From Mucilaginibacter sp. OK283 (GTDB lineage Bacteria; Bacteroidota; Bacteroidia; Sphingobacteriales; Sphingobacteriaceae): a stretch of 64,000 bases of DNA. The stretch lies in the NCBI RefSeq assembly GCF_900110415.1, contig NZ_FODR01000002.1, positions 248,001 to 312,000 of the forward strand, given 5' to 3'. Below the pieces are notes generated by a model. The model saw only the letters and a program-made list of their open reading frames with translations. It searched no databases and was not told where the DNA came from. This document shows, piece by piece, positions 1-8,328 of the stretch. Made by a program: the position numbers and the translations under genes. How positions within the stretch are numbered: position 1 is the stretch's first letter; the number at the start of each line of letters is the position of its first letter.

Positions 1-1
1 A

Positions 2-445
2 ATAAACAGGTTCGGGATATCGTTCCAAAATGATGGCAAGTTTTTAGTTGGCGCCGATTATTCAATGGGGCAATGGTCAAACTACAGCATTGATGGTCAA
101 AACCAGGGTTTGGTAAACAGTCGCACCATTAATGTTGGCGCGCAAATTACCCCAAACATTGGTACCATCCGCAACTACCTGGCCACTGTTGATTACCGTA
201 TTGGGGGTATTTATGATGAAACCTACATGGTTGTAAATAATACCCGGATAAAAAGGGTAGCTGTTACCGCCGGCTTTGGCTTGCCATTACGCCCTAACAA
301 CGGTAGTTTTTACAAAATAAACTTCTCTGCCGAGGTTGGTAAAAGAGGTACGCTGGCTAATGGCCTGGTTAAAGAAAACTATGTTAACCTGCACTTAGGC
401 TTTACGCTTAACGACAGGTGGTTTACCAAATATAAATTCGATTAA
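2..445 (+). CDS. Outer-membrane beta-barrel protein, 3' end only
   Basis: The reading frame is open from base 2, so the gene begins upstream of the window and only its last ~147 residues are seen. They show alternating polar/aromatic stretches typical of an outer-membrane barrel (GADYSMGQWSNYS, LGFTLNDRWFTKYKFD) and end in an aromatic-plus-acidic tail. It stops 4 bases before lptC, so the two are probably cotranscribed. In related Bacteroidota an OmpP1/FadL-like or uncharacterised membrane protein often sits here, but the N-terminus needed for a firm call is absent. The ATG at 65 is internal and not the real start. Confidence 0.6.
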   Translation: MNRFGISFQNDGKFLVGADYSMGQWSNYSIDGQNQGLVNSRTINVGAQITPNIGTIRNYLATVDYRIGGIYDETYMVVNNTRIKRVAVTAGFGLPLRPNNGSFYKINFSAEVGKRGTLANGLVKENYVNLHLGFTLNDRWFTKYKFD

Positions 446-449
446 TAAC

Positions 450-1034
450 ATGATGTACCACGGGGCAAAATATGTAAAAGGCTTAGGCCTGCTGTTATTG
501 CCCCTGCTTGCCTTTTCCATATCATCCTGCGAAAATGACCTGAACAAGGTTAAAGAGATTGCATCTAACGAAGTAGGGATAGTAGTTGAACCAACAACCG
601 GGGTTGATTTGATTATGAGCGACTCGGCAAAAGTAAAGCTGCACTTGTTGGCCCCGCTTATGTTGCAGTACCAAACAAAAGATCCTTACAAGGTAATGCC
701 CAAAGGCGTAAAGGTTATACTTTACGATAAACAAACCCAGCAGGAATCGGGTAATATTGTTGCAGATACGGGTATTTCCCGCGATACTAAAAAGCTTATT
801 GAGTTTCACAAAAACGTAGTGGCAACCAATGCCAAGGGCGAAACCTATAAATCTGACGAGCTTTACTGGGACCAGACTACAAAAAAAGTTTATTCGCACA
901 AACCTGTACAGGTAACCATGAACGGGGGGAACGTAATGAACGGCGATAGCTTTGAAAGCGATGACGCTTTCCTGCACCCTACACTTAAAAGTAGTACCGG
1001 CATATTTCATGTGGACGAAAAAGTGACACAATAA
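450..1034 (+). CDS. lptC: LPS export ABC transporter periplasmic lipoprotein LptC
   Basis: LptC is the membrane-anchored periplasmic part of the Lpt bridge that passes lipopolysaccharide from LptBFG to LptA. The 194-aa product has a hydrophobic N-terminus ending in a lipobox (SISSC, Cys27), so here it looks like a lipoprotein rather than a TM-anchored protein. The body (about 60-190) has the beta-jellyroll pattern of LptC/OstA, including the 'LYWDQTTKKVYSHKPV' strand pair typical of the family. It starts 4 bases after the upstream outer-membrane gene, which fits an envelope-biogenesis operon. A second Met at codon 2 is an equally possible start. Confidence 0.85.
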   Translation: MMYHGAKYVKGLGLLLLPLLAFSISSCENDLNKVKEIASNEVGIVVEPTTGVDLIMSDSAKVKLHLLAPLMLQYQTKDPYKVMPKGVKVILYDKQTQQESGNIVADTGISRDTKKLIEFHKNVVATNAKGETYKSDELYWDQTTKKVYSHKPVQVTMNGGNVMNGDSFESDDAFLHPTLKSSTGIFHVDEKVTQ

Positions 1035-1084
1035 TGTTGTTTTTTTCAGGAAAATTTTGTGTTATAGAATTTTACTAAAAATTG

Positions 1085-1091
1085 TATCTTG
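1085..1091 (+). promoter_or_regulatory. Possible Bacteroidota -7 box upstream of the ppiD-like gene
   Basis: TATCTTG followed by CG lies 38 bases before the ATG at 1130. It is one T short of the TAnnTTTG consensus and I see no clear TTTG at -33, so this is a weak call. It sits in the 95-base gap after lptC, which is AT-rich. Confidence 0.3.
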
Positions 1092-1129
1092 CGCCCTCTT
1101 TTAAAAGAATATAATAATTACAGAAGTAT

Positions 1130-3271
1130 ATGGGTATAATGGGTTTCTTGCGCGAACGGATGGGAAAAATCCTGGCAATCTTTATTGGGGTTGCACTTTT
1201 TGCATTCATCGTGAGCGAGGTAGTAAGATCAGGTGGGTCTTTTTTTAGAGACGACCGCAACGAACTTGCCGAAGTAAACGGCGAAAAGGTTCAATTAGAT
1301 GAGTTTAATAAAAGGCTCGACCAAAACACAAATCAGTTTAGGCAACAATCAGGGCAGAGTCTTTCGCCCCAGATATTAAACTATGTTCAGGAAACTACCT
1401 GGAACCAGGTGATAAGCGAACTGTTGCTTAATAAAGAGATTGAAAAATTGGGCTTAACGGTTGGCGACGATGAAGCTGCAGCTATGGTAACCGGTAACAA
1501 CCCCGACCAGCAGATAACCCGCGTACCCCAATTTGCCGATCAGCAAACCGGGCAGTTTGATAAAAACAAGCTAAACCAGTATTTAAGCTTTATATCGTCA
1601 TCAAAGGCCGATACCGCTTCAAAACGCCAGTGGGGGGAATTCCTGAAGCAGGTATTCGAGGCCAAACAAAAAACAAAGTACATGGCTATTGTTACCAATG
1701 GCTTGTACGTAAACTCGTTGGAAGCCAATGATGATTACCGGGCAAAAAACAAGTTGGTTAGCTTTAAATATGCTACACTTGATTACGCATCAATCCCCGA
1801 TGCTAAGGTTACTTTAACTGACGCCGATTACAGTGCCTACTATGATGCACACAAGGCTGAATTTAAAAATCAGCAGGAAACAAGATCATTTGATTACGTT
1901 GCTTTTAATGGATCACCTTCTAAAGAGGATAGCGCTGCCATTAAAACCGAAGTAAACAAATTGGTTGACAGTATAAAAGTAAGTACCAACGATTCGCTTT
2001 TTGTACAAATTAACTCTGAAACAAAAACACCGCTTGTATTCCAGAAAAAGGGCTCGTTTGAGCCTAAATTAGATACTTTAATGTTTAACGCTGCCAAAGG
2101 CTTTGTTTATGGTCCTTACGTATCAAACGGAAGCTATAAAATTGCCAAACTAAGCGATGTTAAAACCACTTTTGATTCTGTTAGGACAAGGCATATTTTG
2201 ATTAACCCTCAGGCTGAAGGCGGCATCGAAAAAGCAAGGGCGAAAGCCGATTCACTTAAAAAGCTGATTGAAGGCGGCAGGCCGTTTACTGATTTTGTTG
2301 CCACTTTCTCGACAGATAAAGGAAGCGCTGTTAAGGGCGGCGAAATACCTTCATTTGATGTTAATGGTTTAATGGCCGGTGGCCAGGGTCAGATAACCGC
2401 CGAATATGCAAATGCGGCTTTTAAAGCAAGCAAAGGTAGCTTGATTGTGGTTACCTCGCAGTTTGGTGTTCACCTTATCCAGGTTGAGGATCAAAAAGGA
2501 TCGGTAAAAGTAATTAAAGTTGCTATTGTTGATAAACCGATTGTTGCCAGCAGTAAAACACAAACTGTAGCTTACAGTAAAGCCCAGGGATTTTTAGCTG
2601 CTTTAACAAAAGATAATTTTGATGCCGAAGCAAAAAAAGAAGGTGTTAAAAAGCTTACTGCTGATGATGTTGCCGGCACCGCCTCGGGCCTGCCTGGTTT
2701 AGATAATGCCCGTGAAGTTGTAAGATGGGCCTTTAAGGCAGATAAAGGCGACCTTGCCGATAAAGTATTTACGGTTGGCGATCAATATATCATCCCTCGT
2801 TTAACTCAAATTAAACCTAAGGGCATTTTACCGCTTGATGTTGTTAAAAAGCAAATTGAGCCTGCTGTACGTAACGAAGTAAAAGCAAAACAACTGAACG
2901 AAAAATTTGCGGCTGCGCTGAACGGGTCATCATCAATTGACCAGGTAGCTCAAAAAGCGGGTACCAAAGCAGTTCCGGTTCAAAACATTGTTTTTGCAAA
3001 CCCAATTATTCCGGGCCAGCAAGGTGCAGAATACAAAGTTGTGGGCTCTATCTTCGGTTCGAAACCGGGTGCGCTTTCAAAACCGATTAACGGGCAACAA
3101 GGTGTATTTGTTTATATTGTTGATGGCTTTACCAATCCGGCACCACTAACAAACAACTTAAGGCAAAAACAGCAAATAGCGCAAACCTTAATACAACGTG
3201 CAGACGGACAGGTATTGGATGCGTTGAAAGATAATGCTAATGTAAAAGATAACAGGGCTAAACTGTTATAA
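1130..3271 (+). CDS. ppiD: SurA-N/PpiD-type peptidylprolyl isomerase (periplasmic foldase)
   Basis: A 713-aa inner-membrane-anchored chaperone of the PpiD type that helps fold exported outer-membrane proteins. A single TM helix lies at about residues 12-31 after a short cytoplasmic stretch (MGIMGFLRERMGK). A SurA-N-like helical region covers about 40-180. A parvulin (PPIC) domain starts near residue 353 (TRHILINPQ) and runs to about 450, with the conserved F-G-V-H-L-I-Q ending. The C-terminal third resembles the second, degenerate half of PpiD. It follows lptC by 95 bases, and a strong terminator follows it. Length and order match Bacteroidota homologues annotated as SurA N-terminal domain proteins. 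Confidence 0.85.
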   Translation: MGIMGFLRERMGKILAIFIGVALFAFIVSEVVRSGGSFFRDDRNELAEVNGEKVQLDEFNKRLDQNTNQFRQQSGQSLSPQILNYVQETTWNQVISELLLNKEIEKLGLTVGDDEAAAMVTGNNPDQQITRVPQFADQQTGQFDKNKLNQYLSFISSSKADTASKRQWGEFLKQVFEAKQKTKYMAIVTNGLYVNSLEANDDYRAKNKLVSFKYATLDYASIPDAKVTLTDADYSAYYDAHKAEFKNQQETRSFDYVAFNGSPSKEDSAAIKTEVNKLVDSIKVSTNDSLFVQINSETKTPLVFQKKGSFEPKLDTLMFNAAKGFVYGPYVSNGSYKIAKLSDVKTTFDSVRTRHILINPQAEGGIEKARAKADSLKKLIEGGRPFTDFVATFSTDKGSAVKGGEIPSFDVNGLMAGGQGQITAEYANAAFKASKGSLIVVTSQFGVHLIQVEDQKGSVKVIKVAIVDKPIVASSKTQTVAYSKAQGFLAALTKDNFDAEAKKEGVKKLTADDVAGTASGLPGLDNAREVVRWAFKADKGDLADKVFTVGDQYIIPRLTQIKPKGILPLDVVKKQIEPAVRNEVKAKQLNEKFAAALNGSSSIDQVAQKAGTKAVPVQNIVFANPIIPGQQGAEYKVVGSIFGSKPGALSKPINGQQGVFVYIVDGFTNPAPLTNNLRQKQQIAQTLIQRADGQVLDALKDNANVKDNRAKLL

Positions 3272-3292
3272 TATAAATTAAAGTAATTTTAC

Positions 3293-3332
3293 ATCCGGGA
3301 GCAGCGTTAAAACTGTCTCCCGGATTTTTTTT
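3293..3332 (+). terminator. Rho-independent terminator after the ppiD-like gene
   Basis: ATCCGGGAG (3293-3301) pairs with CTCCCGGAT (3317-3325). The loop contains a further CAG/CTG pairing, and a run of eight T follows. It lies 21 bases after the stop codon. Confidence 0.85.
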
Positions 3333-3364
3333 GCCCTGGGGTTTTAAGAGTTGTGAAAAAAAAC

Positions 3365-3432
3365 TGTCATCCTGAGGTACGAAGGATCTATTTGCGAACT
3401 TTGCTATCGGTCATGCACAACTGATAGATTAT
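3365..3432 (+). repeat. Half of a dispersed TGTCATCCTGAGG... palindrome
   Basis: The segment CTGTCATCCTGAGGTACGAAG and following bases matches the left arm of the 'GTCATCCTGAG...CAGAATGACA' intergenic hairpins common in Bacteroidota genomes (established pattern, from memory). The expected right arm is not present: after CTGATAGATTATAGG the sequence changes to unrelated AT-rich DNA. I read it as a truncated copy. Confidence 0.5.
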
Positions 3433-3485
3433 AGGTACAGGATTTACAAGGCAAAATTAAACTCAATTTACTTTTAGATTTTTAA

Positions 3486-3527
3486 AATTAGGATTTAGAA
3501 TTTAGTGCAATTAGGATTTAGAATTTA
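3486..3527 (+). repeat. 19-bp direct repeat upstream of the DUF2480 gene
   Basis: AATTAGGATTTAGAATTTA occurs at 3486-3504 and again at 3509-3527, separated by GTGC, ending 5 bases before the ATG at 3533. It could be a simple slippage product or a duplicated regulatory site. No other function is visible. Confidence 0.7.
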
Positions 3528-3532
3528 AACTT

Positions 3533-4048
3533 ATGGATATACAGGAAAACATCGTAAACAAAGTAGCCCAAAGTGGTTTGGTTACTTTAGATCCCGCATC
3601 GTTTTATCCCGCAGGCGAACGTGTTATTTACGACATTAAAGATAACCTGTTCCATGGCCTGATGCTGCGCGAGAAAGATTTGCGCGATTTTATAAAGGAA
3701 CACGATTTTACCCAATACCAGGACAAAAACGTAGGCATTACCTGCAGCGCTGACGCTATTGTACCAACCTGGGCCTATATGCTGCTGGCAAACCGGATGG
3801 CCCCTTATGCCCGCGAGGTTGTTTTTGGGAACGCGGATGTATTAGAAACAGTTTTGTTTGAAAAGGAGATAGCGAAAGCCGATCTGGAGCAATACGCTGG
3901 CCAGCGTATTGTATTAAAAGGATGCGGAGATATAGCAGTCCCAGTTTCGGCCTATGTGGAGCTTACCAAAAAATTAACCCCGATAGTAAAAAGCATCATG
4001 TTTGGCGAACCATGCTCTACAGTGCCAATTTATAAGCGTAAAGATTAA
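3533..4048 (+). CDS. DUF2480 family protein
   Basis: A 171-aa soluble protein with no signal peptide that matches the DUF2480 family of Bacteroidota (start MDIQENIVNKVAQSG, core LREKDLRDFIKEHD, end FGEPCSTVPIYKRKD). The family has no established biochemical function. Its members commonly sit beside DUF3108 and DUF3109 genes, as here. Two conserved Cys (CGDIAVPVSAY and GEPCSTVP) could matter for metal or thiol chemistry, but that is inference. Confidence 0.8.
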   Translation: MDIQENIVNKVAQSGLVTLDPASFYPAGERVIYDIKDNLFHGLMLREKDLRDFIKEHDFTQYQDKNVGITCSADAIVPTWAYMLLANRMAPYAREVVFGNADVLETVLFEKEIAKADLEQYAGQRIVLKGCGDIAVPVSAYVELTKKLTPIVKSIMFGEPCSTVPIYKRKD

Positions 4049-4197
4049 TATTAACTATTTGCTTTTTGATTGAATCCCCCTGATCAATAGTTTCCGGCTC
4101 AGGCAATAAAAATGGGTTTAAACCATTTATAGTATCGATTGTCATATTCATGTGCCGGTTATAAACACAAATTGGCTCAGTTAAAAAGCAAATATTA

Positions 4198-4974
4198 ATG
4201 AAAAAAATCTTCTCATGCTCCTTGTTTTTTGTATTGTTTTACACTTCGGGCTTTGCACAGGAACTTGCAAAAGTTACTGAACCTGTGTTTAAAGTAGGCG
4301 AAAAACTAAGCTACAAAATGCAATACGGTTTTTTTAAGGCAGCCGAAGCCAATATAAGGATTGAGGCCAGCGACAAAAAATTACCGGGCAACGCCTTTCA
4401 TTTGATTGCCGAAGGAAAAACAGCAGGTACCTTTGATATATTTTACAAGGTGCGCAACCGCTACGATTCTTATGTAGATCAAAATACATTGTTACCTTAC
4501 TTTTACAGTGAAGACCGGCACGAAGGTAAATGGAAGCATACCGACAAGGCTACCTTTGATCAGAAAGACAATAAAGTAACCGCTAATAAAGGCGAATTTT
4601 CATATAAGGGCGATTCATATGATTTTGTATCGGCTTATTATTTTGCCCGTACTATAGATGTATCCAAACTTAAAAAAGGGGAGACATTTGACCTGCAATA
4701 TTTTTTAGAGGATGGCTTTCATAAAATGAATATCACTTACGTAGGTACAGAAACCATTAAATGTGATATGGGTACTTTTAACTGTTTAAAATTTAACCCC
4801 ACAATTATCCCTGGCCGTATTTTTCGTAAGGATAGTAAGTTGTACCTTTGGATAACTAATGATGGTAACAGGATACCTGTAAAGGCACATGTTGAAGTTA
4901 TTTTAGGCAGTATAACAATGGAGCTTCAATCGGCAAGCGGATTGAAGTATCCGTTAAACCCCATAATGAATTAA
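4198..4974 (+). CDS. DUF3108 domain-containing exported protein
   Basis: A 258-aa protein with a cleavable signal peptide (MKKIFSCSLFFVLFYTSGFA-Q). The mature part is beta-rich and matches DUF3108: 'FKVGEKLSYKMQYGFFKAAEA' near the N-terminus, 'LPYFYSEDRHEGKW' in the middle and 'LWITNDGNRIPVKAHVEVILG' near the end. Family members are periplasmic or surface-exposed proteins of unknown role. It is 8 bases upstream of the DUF3109 gene, so the two are likely cotranscribed. Confidence 0.8.
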   Translation: MKKIFSCSLFFVLFYTSGFAQELAKVTEPVFKVGEKLSYKMQYGFFKAAEANIRIEASDKKLPGNAFHLIAEGKTAGTFDIFYKVRNRYDSYVDQNTLLPYFYSEDRHEGKWKHTDKATFDQKDNKVTANKGEFSYKGDSYDFVSAYYFARTIDVSKLKKGETFDLQYFLEDGFHKMNITYVGTETIKCDMGTFNCLKFNPTIIPGRIFRKDSKLYLWITNDGNRIPVKAHVEVILGSITMELQSASGLKYPLNPIMN

Positions 4975-4982
4975 ATTAAAGT

Positions 4983-5546
4983 ATGATAGAGGTAGGTAAC
5001 GTGTTGGTGCACGAGGATGTGATAAAAGAAAACTTTGTTTGCAATTTAAACAAATGCAAAGGCGCCTGTTGCCTTGAAGGTGATTCTGGCGCCCCCCTGA
5101 ACGCCGACGAACTTGATATTTTAAAAGAAATATATCCAAAAGTAAAGCCTTACCTAACCGCCAAGGGTATCAAAACCATCGAAAAGGTGGGTACTTATGT
5201 AAAAGATTTTGAAGGCGACTACACCACCCCTTGTGTAGACACCAACAAGGAATGCGCTTATGTAATTTGGGAAAACGGAATCACTAAATGTGGCATCGAA
5301 AAAGCTTATGAAGAAGGCGCTGTTACCTGGAAAAAACCCATCTCCTGCCATTTATATCCCATCCGTATCACAGCATACCCGGAGTTTGATGTGTTAAATT
5401 ACGACCGCTGGAGCATTTGCAGCCCCGCCTGCACATTTGGCGATGAACTAAAGGTACGTGTTCACGAATTCTTAAAAGGCCCGCTAATCCGCAAATATGG
5501 TGCAGATTGGTACCAGGAATTGGAAAATGAGGTGGCCGGAAGGTAA
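4983..5546 (+). CDS. DUF3109 family cysteine-rich protein
   Basis: A 187-aa cytosolic protein with a dense Cys pattern near the N-terminus (C20-x4-C25-x3-CC29/30) and further Cys at CVDTNKEC, KCGIEK, CHLYP and CSPAC. This is typical of DUF3109, related to the YkgJ/CxxCxxCC metal- or Fe-S-binding group. The exact cofactor is not established from sequence. It starts 8 bases after the DUF3108 gene. Confidence 0.8.
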   Translation: MIEVGNVLVHEDVIKENFVCNLNKCKGACCLEGDSGAPLNADELDILKEIYPKVKPYLTAKGIKTIEKVGTYVKDFEGDYTTPCVDTNKECAYVIWENGITKCGIEKAYEEGAVTWKKPISCHLYPIRITAYPEFDVLNYDRWSICSPACTFGDELKVRVHEFLKGPLIRKYGADWYQELENEVAGR

Positions 5547-5686
5547 AGGGAGCTACTGTCTGGGGTTAAACTGCTTTGCTGCTTTTAAGGCGCTGAGGTT
5601 GATTTAATTGCACTTTGCCTATGTCTTCTGTTTAAAAACCTATAATGTGTTTTAAGCGACTTATGGCTTTTGCACAAAATATTCTG

Positions 5687-5694
5687 TAAATTTG
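5687..5694 (+). promoter_or_regulatory. TAnnTTTG promoter box of the toxin-antitoxin pair
   Basis: TAAATTTG matches the Bacteroidota -7 consensus. A TTTG at 5669-5672 lies upstream, but the 14-base spacing is shorter than usual for the -33 element. The box overlaps the in-frame TTG at 5692, which argues that translation starts at the ATG at 5719 instead. Confidence 0.5.
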
Positions 5695-5718
5695 TTTGAT
5701 ACTAAAACGGAGGTCTTA

Positions 5719-5940
5719 ATGAAACCCGAAATTACGCTGCCACCTAACGGGTTGTTCAAAACCCATAAGGCATATTCGCCCGAAGAAATACTTGCTGCAG
5801 GCGGGGCAACTGCCTTCGGTAAAAAATCAGGCAAAAACAATAAAAGTTTAATTAAGGCTCTGAAAAATGCCCCCCCGGCTGAGCCCTTCACCCAACAAGA
5901 ATGGGATCAAACCATGCAGCATCTAAAAGATTCTAAGTAG
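5719..5940 (+). CDS. Putative antitoxin of a PIN-domain toxin
   Basis: A 73-aa protein (start MKPEITLPPNGLF). I prefer ATG 5719 over the upstream TTG at 5692 because a strong GGAGGT ribosome-binding site lies at 5709-5714, 5 bases ahead, whereas TTG 5692 falls inside a promoter box. The sequence is Lys-rich in the middle (KKSGKNNKSLIKALKN) with a charged C-terminal helix, as is common for the partner that wraps a PIN nuclease. I do not recognise a named antitoxin family. The call rests on the 1-base overlap with the following PIN gene. Confidence 0.6.
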   Translation: MKPEITLPPNGLFKTHKAYSPEEILAAGGATAFGKKSGKNNKSLIKALKNAPPAEPFTQQEWDQTMQHLKDSK

Positions 5941-6383
5941 TGAATTTATTATTTGATACCAACATCATTTTAACTCTAATCCGCTCAAATAATTACGATG
6001 ATATCATTGGCTTACTAAATCCTGATAGTGTTCCTATTTATATTTCTGTAGTTTCAGAAGCAGAGATCAAATCAATAGCAATACAAAATAACTGGGGTAT
6101 CAACCGGCGTAATAAACTTAATTTGTTTTTAGATAACGTTAATATCGTTGAGATCAGCCAAATGTTTGTCAATACATACACGGAGATCGACAGTTATTCT
6201 CAATGCCGAAATCCTGCTTTTGTTGATTATCCTTTCTCTACCCATCGGAACATGGGCAAAAATGATTTATGGATCGCTTCATTAGCTGCGTTGCTTGGGT
6301 TACAACTAGTTACCACCGATGGAGATTTTGACCATTTAAACGGAGTGTTTTTTGACGTGCAAAAGTTAACACCAACATTGTAA
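5940..6383 (+). CDS. PIN-domain ribonuclease, VapC-like toxin
   Basis: A 147-aa PIN-domain protein, likely a Mg2+-dependent RNase toxin. The acidic active-site set is visible: Asp6 (LLFDTNI), Glu42 (SEAEI), Asp109 (GKNDLWIAS) and Asp127 with Asp131 (TTDGDFDH). It begins with GTG whose G is the last base of the antitoxin TAG, giving translational coupling typical of type II toxin-antitoxin pairs. No transposase or integrase is nearby, so the pair looks like a small chromosomal module. Confidence 0.8.
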   Translation: MNLLFDTNIILTLIRSNNYDDIIGLLNPDSVPIYISVVSEAEIKSIAIQNNWGINRRNKLNLFLDNVNIVEISQMFVNTYTEIDSYSQCRNPAFVDYPFSTHRNMGKNDLWIASLAALLGLQLVTTDGDFDHLNGVFFDVQKLTPTL

Positions 6384-6414
6384 AATAGTATTGTAAACGG
6401 GTCCGTCCTATTTT
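6382..6414. terminator. Weak hairpin between convergent PIN and HAD genes
   Basis: AAAATAG (6382-6388) can pair with CTATTTT (6408-6414), with an inner ACGG/CCGT stem. The outer arms are A/T runs, so it could end transcription in either direction. The stem is AT-rich and the call is weak. Confidence 0.35.
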
Positions 6415-6457
6415 GCTTAAAGTTGAAGCTCTACGTTGACTGTCGGCATACCAAAGC

Positions 6458-7186
6458 CTAAAACATTCCCACCAACTCTTTCAAATGACCTATCTGTACG
6501 GGTACATCGTCGGGCTTTGGCACATTAAAGGGGTTAAAATAAATAGCGTCCATACCAAAGTTCAAAGCGCCATAAACATCGGCTTCCAGGCTATCGCCAA
6601 TCATTACGCTTTCATGCTTGGTTGCACCCGCAAGGTCTACCGCGTGTTGAAAGATAGCCTTATCGGGTTTGTTGACCCCTACATCCTCAGAGATGATGAT
6701 ATTTTTAAAATAGCCTGCCAGGTTGCTGCCTGCAATTTTTATCCGGGTAGAGTCTTTAAACCCGTTGGAAATCAAGTGTAGCGTATATTTTGATTGCAGG
6801 TAAGTGAGCGTTTCATGGGCGTGCGGAAACAGGTTTGTTTTTGTGGGGCACAATTGCACATAAGCGTCTTCAAAATCAACAGGCATCAGGTCGGGGTGCA
6901 GGCCAAGATCGGTAAAGGTGCGTTTAAAACGTGCATCGCGCAGCTCATCTTTAGTAATTTGTCCGGTATGGTATTTTGCCCAAAGCTGGTGGTTATTGCG
7001 CGTATAAGTTTCAATAAACAGGCCTGCGGAAGTAAGGCCGACGCGCTCAAGCTGGTGAAGGTGATAAAGTTCATGCAAAGCCTCCTCGGCATTTTTATCA
7101 AAATCCCAGATGGTATGATCAAGATCGAAAAAGATATGCTTTTTGATTTCGGATTTCGGAGGGGGAGTTTCTGATTGATTTTTCAT
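6458..7186 (-). CDS. yjjG: YjjG-type noncanonical pyrimidine nucleotidase (HAD family)
   Basis: A HAD-superfamily phosphatase of about 242 aa whose relatives dephosphorylate pyrimidine nucleoside monophosphates. Motif I is FFDLDHT (Asp21, Asp23), motif II is ISNG, and motif IV is GDSLEADVYG. The cap (about 35-110) fits the YjjG/YfnB subgroup. I chose the Met at 7186 (MKNQSETPPP); an upstream in-frame extension to 7252 adds a Cys-rich leader unlike the family. It converges on the PIN toxin gene. Confidence 0.8.
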   Translation of the reverse strand: MKNQSETPPPKSEIKKHIFFDLDHTIWDFDKNAEEALHELYHLHQLERVGLTSAGLFIETYTRNNHQLWAKYHTGQITKDELRDARFKRTFTDLGLHPDLMPVDFEDAYVQLCPTKTNLFPHAHETLTYLQSKYTLHLISNGFKDSTRIKIAGSNLAGYFKNIIISEDVGVNKPDKAIFQHAVDLAGATKHESVMIGDSLEADVYGALNFGMDAIYFNPFNVPKPDDVPVQIGHLKELVGMF

Positions 7187-7387
7187 TTGGATATTATGCA
7201 TTTGCGACACGAAAGAGCAACATCCGCCAGTCAACTGCGCATCGCGCTGCAAAGTTCGTTATTAGATTGGTTGCTGTTACCTTTTTTTAGCATTAAAAAC
7301 CGATCTGCCCTCAAAATATAACAGCGGCAACCCGGGCATAAATAAGCCTTCATTTCGCCGGCCATATTTTGTCTCAAATCTAACATC

Positions 7388-8134
7388 TCATATCTGTTTC
7401 GGCGATATCCAAAAGTTATTATACCCCAGGCCTATTTGTATTTCTATTAGTTCCTGTTGCAGCATCTCCAATACAGCCAAAAAATTGTACACAAAATGCA
7501 CTTTATTTTCCGACTCTTTGGCTAAGGCCTTAAAATCGAGCATTTTGTTGATCTTAAGCAGATCGGCAACAGCTTGCTTTTGTTTTTCGATAGTGTAAGG
7601 GTACTGAACTACGGTATGCTTTACCTCTTCGCTGCGGTTAAGGTAGTTGCGCATCAGGCGTTCGTGCACCATCATCAGCTTGTACAGGCTTATTTCTGAT
7701 AGCTCTTCGCCCGGAAGTACTACTTTTTCAACTTGCTCCAGGTCGTGCTTAATGTTACCGCGTTTCTCCTGTTTAAAACGCTCCTCCTCGTAAGGACGCA
7801 GTTCGTCGCACAGTTCCTTAAACTTTTTATATTCTATCAGCTTACGGATCAGGTTTTCCTTGGTATCGGTATCATCTGCGGCATTTTCGGCTTCGTAACG
7901 GGGCAACAGCATTTTGGCTTTAATGCGCATTAGCGTTGCGGCAACAAAAATAAACTCGCTGGCCAGCTCCATGTTCAGGCTGGTCATCTGGTGAATGTAG
8001 TTCAAAAAATCGTCGGCAATTTTGGCAATGGGGATATCATGGATGTCCAGTTCATCGCGCTCAATAAAAAACAGCAACAGATCAAACGGGCCTTCAAACT
8101 GGGGTAATCTTATGGCAAAGCTGTCGTCGGTCAT
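7388..8134 (-). CDS. scpA: Segregation and condensation protein A
   Basis: A 248-aa kleisin that joins SMC to ScpB in the bacterial condensin used for chromosome segregation. The N-terminus has the ScpA signature (FEGPFDLLLFFIERDELDI), followed by the acidic/helical linker and a C-terminal winged-helix part (VLEMLQQELIEIQIG). scpB is not in the window. The gene stands alone, divergent from dxs. Confidence 0.9.
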   Translation of the reverse strand: MTDDSFAIRLPQFEGPFDLLLFFIERDELDIHDIPIAKIADDFLNYIHQMTSLNMELASEFIFVAATLMRIKAKMLLPRYEAENAADDTDTKENLIRKLIEYKKFKELCDELRPYEEERFKQEKRGNIKHDLEQVEKVVLPGEELSEISLYKLMMVHERLMRNYLNRSEEVKHTVVQYPYTIEKQKQAVADLLKINKMLDFKALAKESENKVHFVYNFLAVLEMLQQELIEIQIGLGYNNFWISPKQI

Positions 8135-8299
8135 GACTGTAAAAATAGGGAAGGAGAATCAAGAATGAAGAATCAGGAGGCAAGATTTTTTGAGTAGACA
8201 GGTAACATAAACAAAAGGCTGTTTTGCCTTGCCTCTTGATGCTTAATTCCTGACGCTTTTTTAATACAAATCGATATGCTTTATTTATAAATAATTAGT

Positions 8300-8307
8300 T
8301 TACTTTG
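8300..8307 (+). promoter_or_regulatory. Near-consensus -7 box of dxs
   Basis: TTACTTTG differs from TAnnTTTG at one base and lies 21 bases before the dxs ATG in the AT-rich gap between the divergent scpA and dxs genes. Confidence 0.4.
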
Positions 8308-8328
8308 TAAGTTAAATACAGATTACAA

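Noticed and set aside
522..1031. Long minus-strand ORF (169 codons) opposite lptC
   Set aside because: It is fully antisense to a well supported gene and its translation has no family resemblance.
5692..5718. TTG start extending the antitoxin by nine residues
   Set aside because: The TTG falls in a TAnnTTTG promoter box, and ATG 5719 has a strong ribosome-binding site.
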